Below, piece by piece: positions 1-4,770 of a stretch of DNA of 6,547 nt. The notes under the pieces were generated by a model that was not told where the DNA came from, did not search any database, and saw only the letters and a list, made by a program, of their open reading frames with translations. The stretch is from Comamonadaceae bacterium. Lineage in GTDB: Bacteria > Pseudomonadota > Gammaproteobacteria > Burkholderiales > Burkholderiaceae_C. The stretch's first letter is position 1. The number at the start of each line of letters is the position of its first letter. The stretch spans positions 1-6,547 of the forward strand of contig CANLWQ010000117.1 in assembly GCA_947494405.1 (NCBI GenBank), given 5' to 3'. A program made the position numbers and the translations under genes.

Positions 1-26
1 ACTAATAATTTTTTTGTGGAAGTCAT
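1..26 (-). CDS. Start of an unidentified gene, cut by the left edge
   Basis: Reading leftward, an ATG at 26-24 opens a frame that stays open to the window edge (Met-Thr-Ser-Thr-Lys-Lys-Leu-Leu, then a partial codon). It is preceded by a good ribosome-binding sequence, AGGA, six bases upstream, and begins 26 bases after the stop codon of the aldolase-family gene on the same strand, so it is probably the next gene of one operon. Lys-Lys followed by Leu-Leu would suit the beginning of a signal peptide or membrane segment, but eight residues are too few to name a product. A chance ATG behind a chance AGGA cannot be excluded. Confidence 0.4.
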
Positions 27-32
27 GTTTTT

Positions 33-36
33 TCCT
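33..36 (-). promoter_or_regulatory. Ribosome-binding site of the left-edge gene
   Basis: On the minus strand AGGA lies six bases before the ATG at 26-24, in the short gap after the aldolase-family stop codon. It is the main support for calling a gene at the left edge. Confidence 0.4.
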
Positions 37-52
37 AATTCATCTAGATTGG

Positions 53-679
53 TCACTTGGAATTCTTGCCAGATGCCAAAACAATTTTGCAAATATGTTC
101 AAGCCGCTCAATGTGTTCATAGGCTCGCCAAGGTGTCACATCAATAGCAACAACTCCGTGACCTTTGATGCCAACAATGTCGTAACCAATAAAGCCCTTG
201 TCATCCAGTTGCAAATTAGCGTGGCATTGATCTGCAAGTTGTTGACTAATTGGCTCAACATCCAGAACATTTGGGGCTACTCGTGTGTAGCGATTTAGCT
301 CTGGGAATGATTCACTGATTGTGCTTAGGTCAATGCCTGCATGCATTGCTGCAATGCAGTAAGTTGGGTGCAAATGAACCACAACTCTTACTTCATTGCT
401 GTGTTGCCCCATTTTTTTCTGAAGACCATAGTGCAATGGAATTTCACCGCTAGGTTTCAAACTTCGGCTTATGTCTGTGTATTCAAGTTCTGCCCATGAA
501 CTTTCGAGCAGCTTAATTTTTTTAAACTGGTCGGGCTGCAAGGTTTGCTTGCGAACACCGCTGGGTGTGATGTAAAAGTGGTCGCGATCATGGTGTCTGA
601 TGCTGACATTACCATCCCTGCTGGTAATCCAATTACGCTTGTAGGCATCTACTAAGGTTTCACAAATGGTTTCTAGCAT
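53..679 (-). CDS. Class II aldolase/adducin-family protein
   Basis: A 208-residue cytoplasmic metal-dependent enzyme of the class II aldolase/adducin fold, the family of L-fuculose-1-phosphate aldolase, L-ribulose-5-phosphate 4-epimerase and methylthioribulose-1-phosphate dehydratase. Visible marks are GNVS at 23-26 and TPSG at 38-41 (phosphate/substrate loops), SGE at 77-79 with the acidic residue where the catalytic Glu usually lies, the zinc pair His102 and His104 in VVHLHPTY, and the third zinc ligand His174 in IKGHGVV. The length is normal for the family (about 200-230) and all metal ligands are present, so it should be active. The substrate cannot be told from sequence alone; it does not closely resemble my recollection of OtnC-type decarboxylases. 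The start ATG has an AT-rich upstream and no strong ribosome-binding sequence. No partner sugar kinase or epimerase is visible in the window. Confidence 0.88.
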   Translation of the reverse strand: MLETICETLVDAYKRNWITSRDGNVSIRHHDRDHFYITPSGVRKQTLQPDQFKKIKLLESSWAELEYTDISRSLKPSGEIPLHYGLQKKMGQHSNEVRVVVHLHPTYCIAAMHAGIDLSTISESFPELNRYTRVAPNVLDVEPISQQLADQCHANLQLDDKGFIGYDIVGIKGHGVVAIDVTPWRAYEHIERLEHICKIVLASGKNSK

Positions 680-860
680 ATTGTTTAAATATTAATTTAT
701 TGAGTCTGCAGGTTTATTGAAAAAAACAGACTATTGCGACAAGCTTGAAAAGCAAATACCTTCGAAATGGCAGTGAATCCTTATATGATTATTTATTGCT
801 TGACTAAGCATTCATCATTGAGTCCAAGGAATCAGAAAACAAGCTTTGAGAATTCAAAAT

Positions 861-1232
861 TTAATTTTTAAATTCTTTTGCTTTCTCAAGTCTTTGCTCA
901 TCAGTCATCTCATCACAGCGGCTGCTTCGATCTGGCATGCGAAGCCATTCTTGTGTCCCTTTTCTCGGACCATAAATTCGATTAGATTGTTTGAACACAG
1001 CCCATGTCACGAAGGCCATAGTGATGACGGCTGCATGGCCCATCATGTTGTAGCCAATGTTCTGTATGTCTCCAAAGTAAACTCCAAAAGCCAAACACCA
1101 AAAACTGGCCAACAGTATGGTGGCCAAGTACCTTACAAAAGCTGGTGCGTGCCTCAGAGGATTGAGGTTTGGGTCTAAAAGACTGCGCAATTTTTGAAAA
1201 ATGAGTTCGATTAAATTGAGAGTTGAAGTCAT
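861..1232 (-). CDS. Small two-helix membrane protein of unknown function
   Basis: A 123-residue protein I do not recognise. After an amphipathic N-terminal stretch (1-20) and a polar Pro/Asn-rich linker (21-30), two hydrophobic segments at about 33-53 and 62-80 are probable membrane helices joined by a short loop (YFGDIQNIGYN). The C-terminal 40 residues are hydrophilic and charged (PRKGTQEW, then an Arg/Asp/Glu/Lys-rich end), so both ends probably face the cytoplasm. The start at 1232 is supported by AGGA seven bases upstream on the minus strand. It stands alone: 121 bases separate it from the four-helix membrane gene upstream and 181 bases from the aldolase gene downstream, and it is AT-richer than the photolyase side. 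A real gene is favoured by the ribosome-binding site and coherent membrane topology; the overlapping plus-strand frame shows no domain. Confidence 0.7.
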   Translation of the reverse strand: MTSTLNLIELIFQKLRSLLDPNLNPLRHAPAFVRYLATILLASFWCLAFGVYFGDIQNIGYNMMGHAAVITMAFVTWAVFKQSNRIYGPRKGTQEWLRMPDRSSRCDEMTDEQRLEKAKEFKN

Positions 1233-1316
1233 TTAAATTTCCTGTGAAGTTGTCGGTTCGTGTGTTGATAAGCGATGGGCTGATTGACTAATACAAATTG
1301 CTTTGATGCTTGCATC

Positions 1317-1345
1317 TTTAGAACTTTTTGTACGGGGTGTTGCAA
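1317..1345 (-). promoter_or_regulatory. Possible promoter of the two-helix membrane protein
   Basis: On the minus strand TTGCAA (1345-1340) and TCTAAA (1322-1317) are separated by 17 bases, each matching four of six positions of the sigma-70 consensus. Transcription would start near 1310, giving a leader of roughly 80 bases before the gene at 1232. The match is modest, and the gene could instead be read from the regulator operon upstream. Confidence 0.25.
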
Positions 1346-1353
1346 GCTAATTC

Positions 1354-1746
1354 TCAAACAATGCGTGCCAAGATCCAGCCAGTCAAAGCGATATGACTCA
1401 GCGTCACGAGCACAGACGCGCCGTGTAGCCATTTGAAGCGCAAACGGTCATTGGAGTCAGTGGCTCGGTTGATGGCCGGCATTAGCAACTGTCGCACGGG
1501 AATGGTGGTTAAAGCAACAGCCGCCATCACAGTTGCAGCCATGTTGTCATGAGACCACCACAATAAGGCAGCAGCTGTCGCCGTGGCCACTACAAACAAG
1601 TAGAACCAAGGAAACGCAAGCCGCAGCGTAGCGCCAGCATCCGGGGCGGGCAGTGCTTTGAACAAAAAAGCAGCAAAGCCAAAGGAGTACAAAGTCATAC
1701 CGCCGAACAAAAGTGCGGTGACCAGTATTGCTAATGAGTGAGTCAT
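1354..1746 (-). CDS. Four-helix membrane protein, DUF4149/TMEM205-like
   Basis: A 130-residue, very hydrophobic inner-membrane protein with four probable helices at about 4-30, 45-65, 68-86 and 107-127. The pattern of the first half (GGMTLYSFGFAAFLFKALP, then an Asp-Ala-Gly turn and FPWFYLF) and the WLHGASVLV segment before the last helix resemble the DUF4149/TMEM205-like family, whose biochemical role is not established. It begins 10 bases after the stop codon of the MerR-type regulator and has no convincing ribosome-binding site of its own, so it is probably co-transcribed and translationally coupled to the regulator. This links it to the same response as the divergent photolyase operon. 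The family assignment is from remembered sequence patterns; the membrane topology is clear from the sequence. Confidence 0.72.
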   Translation of the reverse strand: MTHSLAILVTALLFGGMTLYSFGFAAFLFKALPAPDAGATLRLAFPWFYLFVVATATAAALLWWSHDNMAATVMAAVALTTIPVRQLLMPAINRATDSNDRLRFKWLHGASVLVTLSHIALTGWILARIV

Positions 1747-1756
1747 ATCGAGCTAC

Positions 1757-2830
1757 TTAATTTGAGGCAGGATTGGATGCAGGTGGCAGAGGCAAGCCTT
1801 CTGCGATGGCCACTTGTTCGAGTGCTTTTTCAAAAAGCATACGGGCAGAGCCAGCGACATGCTGCAAGTAGGCATGCAGTCGAGTGTCAGCAGCGCTTCT
1901 GTTGGCACATTCGCTGCTGTATTTCTCAAAGGATGAGACTTGCAGAAGCAACTCTGCCAAGTGGCTGGGACACTCACATGCGACCGTTGTGGAAAGTCCG
2001 GCAAATTGAGTCAGGGCAGCATCGTCAAACAAGGGTGGTGAGACGGGTTGTTCAATTAGACCCACTGGAACAGGTGGAGTTGAATTACGAACGTCAGCAG
2101 GTTTTCTGCCTTGTGCACCGTTTTTCTGCAAAGTCGCTAGCCATTGCCGCAATGATTTGTCATCTGAAGGCTCTGATAAGACTTCCACCCCAGCATCCGT
2201 TAACTCTGCTCGTGCTGCGGCGCTGGAAAAGCGATAAAAAACCGCCGCTGAAGTGGCGCGCCATGCGTCTTGGGCTTCAATTAGTTCTTTGTGAACGCCA
2301 GTTTGAAGGCTTCCAGCTTGCAAGATGAGTATGTCGGCGGTGGGTTCATCTGGCTGCCCTGCAGCTTTTGCTGATGCTGCCAAACTGTCAAATACCCCCA
2401 CCAGTTGCACCTTTAGTCCAAAGGGCTGTAGATAAAACAAGTGCTGAACTCGGCTTGCCAAGGATTGGCCAACCACCACAATCTTTATTGAGTTTTGCAA
2501 ATGTGCTTGAACCCAATTAGCTTGAGAAACTTCAGGGGCACGCATCATTTCCCGCATTTGTTCTGTCTCTAGCGAAGCAAGCGATCCAATGGCATGACCC
2601 TGCGCGGTCAGCCGACGCAGCAGAGTAGCTCTCTCCACATCTGCTGGCGAATACAACCGGTGACCTGATGCTGCAGTGTTGGGCCGTACAGCCTGGTAGC
2701 GCTGCTCCCAAATGCGCAACGTGGCAACGGGCATACCCGCAATCCTCGCTACAGCACCAGCTCTAAAAGTGGGCTGTGTTTTGTTTTGCTGAGGAGCTTG
2801 TGATGTACCTGCGGTGTTGGAAAGCGGCAT
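1757..2830 (-). CDS. MerR-family regulator, LitR/CarH-like but without visible B12 motif
   Basis: A 357-residue transcription regulator. Residues 22-60 form a MerR winged helix-turn-helix: AGAVARIAGMPVATLRIWEQRY, with the family's W-E-R-Y signature, then SGHRLYSPADVERATLLRRL. Residues 115-235 alternate hydrophobic strands (IKIVVVG, VQLVGVF, ADILILQ, AAVFYRF, VEVLSE) and helices, like a degenerate Rossmann or B12-binding fold, but the DxHxxG cobalamin motif of CarH/LitR photoreceptors is absent; the matching loop reads GQSLASRVQ. The helical domain that normally lies between these two parts is missing. After a Pro-rich linker (about 250-267) a helical C-terminal domain follows (268-348) with Cys285, Cys287 and Cys308 and an FEKYSSEC motif. 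The gene diverges from the HiPIP-photolyase series and leads the small membrane gene behind it. Likely role: light- or redox-responsive control of the shared intergenic region. Ligand unknown. Confidence 0.88.
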   Translation of the reverse strand: MPLSNTAGTSQAPQQNKTQPTFRAGAVARIAGMPVATLRIWEQRYQAVRPNTAASGHRLYSPADVERATLLRRLTAQGHAIGSLASLETEQMREMMRAPEVSQANWVQAHLQNSIKIVVVGQSLASRVQHLFYLQPFGLKVQLVGVFDSLAASAKAAGQPDEPTADILILQAGSLQTGVHKELIEAQDAWRATSAAVFYRFSSAAARAELTDAGVEVLSEPSDDKSLRQWLATLQKNGAQGRKPADVRNSTPPVPVGLIEQPVSPPLFDDAALTQFAGLSTTVACECPSHLAELLLQVSSFEKYSSECANRSAADTRLHAYLQHVAGSARMLFEKALEQVAIAEGLPLPPASNPASN

Positions 2831-2851
2831 TTTTTGTCGAATGAGTTAAAT

Positions 2852-2894
2852 TTGAGTTTGATTATTACACCTTTTTTGATCTATTGAGTTGATT
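2852..2894. repeat. Two direct GAGTT(T)GATT repeats, 32 bases apart
   Basis: TTGAGTTTGATT (2852-2863) and TTGAGTTGATT (2884-2894) are near-identical and start 32 bases apart, about three helical turns, in the divergent intergenic region. The second overlaps the proposed -35 element of the rightward promoter. A third copy of the core lies in inverted orientation at 2928-2935. They may be regulator half-sites, though the area is AT-rich and simple repeats can arise by chance. Confidence 0.35.
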
Positions 2895-2916
2895 TTTTTC
2901 TTTTAAACGCTACGAT
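2889..2916 (+). promoter_or_regulatory. Candidate promoter of the HiPIP-photolyase operon
   Basis: TTGATT at 2889-2894 and TACGAT at 2911-2916, separated by 16 bases, each match four of six sigma-70 consensus positions. The -10 element falls inside the perfect palindrome at 2905-2923, so a protein bound there would directly block or reshape the promoter, as expected for MerR-type control. The leader to the HiPIP start would be about 170 bases. No promoter with a strong -35 was found for the leftward regulator gene; AATAAT on the minus strand at 2866-2861 is its best -10 candidate. Confidence 0.4.
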
Positions 2917-2923
2917 AGCGTTT
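2905..2923. promoter_or_regulatory. Perfect 19-base palindrome, probable operator
   Basis: AAACGCTA-CGA-TAGCGTTT is an exact 8-base inverted repeat around a 3-base centre. It lies in the intergenic region between the divergent MerR-type gene and the HiPIP-photolyase series and overlaps the candidate -10 element. It has no following T-run, so it is not a terminator. The obvious candidate binder is the adjacent regulator; this is inference from position and symmetry. Confidence 0.6.
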
Positions 2924-3096
2924 CACGATCAACTCGTATCACCGTCAGAGTCGTTAGTCAAGCTGGTACCGACCATTTTTGTTCCGGCATGAATCCTGAC
3001 AACTCGCCTCACCACTTGTTGTCGTCTTCAAGCGCCAAGATCCCAAGCCCTTGGTGTTCGTTGAATTTTTCAGGCTTGCCTTCAAACGGATTTTTC

Positions 3097-3399
3097 ATGA
3101 ACACAAATCGACGCACTTTTTTCATGACTCTGGCCGCTAGCGGTTCAGTTTTGGCCACCTCTGCCCACGCCCAAGCCAAGGCAGACGAGAAAGACCCCCA
3201 GTCTGTGGCATTGGGTTACGTGGCAGATGCCACTAAAACCGACACCAAAAAGTACCCCAAGTACGCTGCCGGTCAAGTTTGTACCAACTGTGCTTTGTAT
3301 CAAGGTAAAGCGAGTGATGCCTGGGGTGGTTGCCCATTGTTTGCTGGCAAGCAAGTTGCAGGCAAAGGCTGGTGCAGTGCATGGGCCAAAAAAGGCTAA
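3097..3399 (+). CDS. High-potential iron-sulfur protein (HiPIP), Tat-exported
   Basis: A 100-residue precursor of a periplasmic one-electron carrier holding a 4Fe-4S cluster that cycles between +2 and +3 states. The N-terminus NRRTFF followed by TLAASGSVLATS is a twin-arginine signal, consistent with export of a folded, cofactor-loaded protein; cleavage is likely after AHA (23-25), leaving about 75 residues. Cluster ligands are Cys62, Cys65, Cys79 and Cys93, spaced C-x2-C-x13-C-x13-C, with the family's GWCSAW ending. The ATG at 3097 is preferred over the in-frame ATG at 2989: it puts the Arg pair at residues 5-6 and has AACGGA just upstream, while the 36 extra residues look like no signal sequence. 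HiPIPs feed photosynthetic reaction centres or terminal oxidases and reductases; the partner here is unknown. It is the first gene of the photolyase series. Confidence 0.92.
   Translation: MNTNRRTFFMTLAASGSVLATSAHAQAKADEKDPQSVALGYVADATKTDTKKYPKYAAGQVCTNCALYQGKASDAWGGCPLFAGKQVAGKGWCSAWAKKG
3392..3395 (+). promoter_or_regulatory. Ribosome-binding site favouring the GTG start of the COQ7-like gene
   Basis: AAGG, inside an A-rich run at the 3' end of the HiPIP gene, lies six bases before GTG at 3402. The other in-frame start, ATG at 3381, has no comparable sequence at the right distance. This decides the start chosen for the COQ7-like gene, though not conclusively. Confidence 0.5.
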
Positions 3400-3401
3400 T
3401 C

Positions 3402-4010
3402 GTGGCTGAATCGGCCGCAGTGCAGCTATCGGGCGCGGACAAAGCACAAGGTTTTTGCGCAAGCCGCGTTCACCTCGCTCCCGGAGACATACTTCCCGCG
3501 TGGGTTTTTGCTCATTTGCGGACCGACCACGCAGGTGAAGTTGGTGCAGTCTGTATTTATCAAGGTGTGCTCCAATTCGCCCGCGACCCGAAGTTGCGCG
3601 CCTTCGCCGAGCATCACCTGGCCACTGAGCAAAATCACCTGCGTCTCATCTCTGGCTGGTTGCCTGCATCTCAGTACAGCCGCTTGCTCCCGCTTTGGCG
3701 ACTGGCAGGGTTTCTCACTGGCGCTCTGCCCGCATTATTCGGCCCCAAGGCGGTCTACTCAACGATCGAGGCAGTCGAGACCTTTGTCAACCACCACTAC
3801 GAGGAACAGATTCTTGCTCTGGTCCGGCAGATTGAATTTCGTCACCTGCGTCAAACCCTGCTCGATTGCCAAGCTGACGAGGTAGCTCACCGCGATGAGG
3901 CGGCGGCTGCTTCTCAGGGCCTCAGTCAGTCAGGCTGGATGCTGCGCGCTTGGTGCGCCATAGTGGGCGCAGGATCAAAAGCTGCGGTGACCTTGATCCG
4001 CCACATTTGA
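3402..4010 (+). CDS. coq7: COQ7-type demethoxyubiquinone hydroxylase
   Basis: A 202-residue carboxylate-bridged di-iron hydroxylase of the COQ7/CAT5 family, which adds the C6 hydroxyl of the ubiquinone ring using O2 and works at the membrane surface. Numbered from the GTG start, the iron ligands are Glu46 (DHAGEVGA), Glu76 and His79 (EQNH), Glu126 (AVETFVNHHYEEQ), and Glu160 and His163 (DEVAHRDE); the complete set suggests an active enzyme. Hydrophobic stretches at 95-118 and 183-199 would rest on the membrane, as known for the family. The start is uncertain: GTG 3402, two bases after the HiPIP stop, has a ribosome-binding site; ATG 3381 would overlap HiPIP by 19 bases. UbiG, the enzyme of the next step, follows by 11 bases. 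Whether this is the organism's only C6 hydroxylase or a second copy cannot be seen here. Confidence 0.9.
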   Translation: MAESAAVQLSGADKAQGFCASRVHLAPGDILPAWVFAHLRTDHAGEVGAVCIYQGVLQFARDPKLRAFAEHHLATEQNHLRLISGWLPASQYSRLLPLWRLAGFLTGALPALFGPKAVYSTIEAVETFVNHHYEEQILALVRQIEFRHLRQTLLDCQADEVAHRDEAAAASQGLSQSGWMLRAWCAIVGAGSKAAVTLIRHI

Positions 4011-4021
4011 GTGATGCACAG

Positions 4022-4762
4022 ATGACAGCCATCGCAGCAGAAATCGAACGCTTTAACCGCCTGAGTGCCACTTGGTGGGACAGCCGTGGACCCATGCGGC
4101 CCCTGCACGTTGTCAATGCCTTGAGGCTTGACTTCGTAGTCGAACAAATTGCCTCGCATTTGAAACGAGACATATCCAATGCGCTAAATGGGCTGAGAAT
4201 TTTGGATGTGGGATGCGGCGGCGGCTTAATGTCTGAAGCGCTGGCTAGCTACGGAGCTAATGTCGTTGGCGTGGATGCTTCACCAGGTAACGTCGCTGCT
4301 GCTCGCCTGCACGCTCAAGCGCAGAACGTCACAGTTGACTATCGGCTCGGCGAACTCGCCGAAGTACTTTCCCCAAACGAGCGTTTTGACGTGGTGCTCG
4401 CGCTTGAGGTGGTCGAACACGTGAGTGACGTACCCGCATTTTTGGCCGCCGCCGCTGACCGTCTCGCCCCAGGCGGCATGCTCTTTGTCTCCACCATCGA
4501 TCGTACTTTCAAGAGCTTTGCAGTGGCCATCGTTGGAGCTGAATACCTGCTACGAGTTCTGCCGCGCGGCACCCACCAGTGGTCAATGTTCGTGCGTCCC
4601 GAAGAGTTGCGGTCTGCTTTGGCTCCCTCAACATTACACATGAATAACCTGCGCGGCATGCGCTACTTGCCTGTATTGCACAAAGCTTCGTGGTGCAAGG
4701 ACACAAAGGTGAACTACATCGCCACATTCACGCACACTGCCCATTCCAACCTCGACCATTGA
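4022..4762 (+). CDS. ubiG: UbiG, ubiquinone O-methyltransferase
   Basis: A 246-residue SAM-dependent methyltransferase (E. coli UbiG is about 240) that methylates the ring hydroxyls at two steps of ubiquinone synthesis, including the final demethylubiquinol methylation after the COQ7 step. UbiG hallmarks are the N-terminal EIERFNRLSATWWD (7-20) with GPMRPLH, the SAM loop LDVGCGGGLMSE (61-72), acidic Asp85 for the ribose, LEVVEHV (128-134), PGG (150-152), STIDRTFKSF (157-166) and AEYLLRVLPRGTH (173-185), a region tied to membrane lipid contact in the family. The ATG at 4022 is chosen because the homology begins immediately after it; the frame is open upstream to 3950, but only as overlap with the COQ7 gene. 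GAGTGA seven bases upstream may serve the ribosome. It is 8 bases before the photolyase. It could be a second copy beside a housekeeping ubiG elsewhere. Confidence 0.93.
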   Translation: MTAIAAEIERFNRLSATWWDSRGPMRPLHVVNALRLDFVVEQIASHLKRDISNALNGLRILDVGCGGGLMSEALASYGANVVGVDASPGNVAAARLHAQAQNVTVDYRLGELAEVLSPNERFDVVLALEVVEHVSDVPAFLAAAADRLAPGGMLFVSTIDRTFKSFAVAIVGAEYLLRVLPRGTHQWSMFVRPEELRSALAPSTLHMNNLRGMRYLPVLHKASWCKDTKVNYIATFTHTAHSNLDH

Positions 4763-4765
4763 AGG
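4761..4765 (+). promoter_or_regulatory. Ribosome-binding site of the photolyase gene
   Basis: GAAGG overlaps the ubiG stop codon (TGA 4760-4762) and lies five bases before ATG 4771. It selects this start over the upstream in-frame ATG at 4690 inside ubiG, and the placement suggests translational coupling of the two genes. Confidence 0.65.
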
Positions 4766-4770
4766 CCACC

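Larger units (their letters stand above)
2886..2935. repeat. Outer inverted repeat around the palindrome
   Basis: GAGTTGAT (2886-2893) is repeated exactly in inverse orientation as ATCAACTC (2928-2935), enclosing the 19-base palindrome. The centres of the inner and outer symmetries differ by about 3.5 bases. The arrangement would suit two dimers, or two different regulators, binding the same promoter. Confidence 0.35.

Noticed and set aside
797..810. TGCTT-GACT-AAGCA hairpin as terminator of the two-helix gene
   Set aside because: The stem is only five base pairs and AT-rich, and no T-run follows on either strand.
846..1178. Plus-strand frame over the two-helix membrane gene
   Set aside because: No ribosome-binding site and no coherent domain; the minus-strand frame has both a good AGGA and sensible membrane topology.
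1305..1316. Palindrome GATGC-TT-GCATC as operator or terminator
   Set aside because: Arms of five bases occur often by chance, the two-base centre cannot form a good RNA loop, and there is no T-run directly after it.
1229..1432. A 67-codon minus-strand frame spanning the gap before the two-helix gene
   Set aside because: It overlaps the end of the four-helix membrane gene in another frame, looks compositionally random and has no domain; the gap is better explained as a promoter region.
1738..2328. A 196-codon plus-strand open frame opposite the MerR-type gene
   Set aside because: It lies antisense to a gene with a clear MerR domain, shows no domain or plausible ribosome-binding site, and is rich in Arg, Gln and Leu as expected for an antisense shadow.
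2877..2905. RpoE/ECF-type promoter (TGATC at 2877-2881), as for photolyase genes in Rhodobacter
   Set aside because: No matching -10 element occurs at the required spacing; the downstream bases are only a T-run.
2989..3096. Longer N-terminus for HiPIP from ATG 2989
   Set aside because: The extra 36 residues carry no signal or conserved feature and would bury the twin-arginine motif; no ribosome-binding site precedes this ATG.
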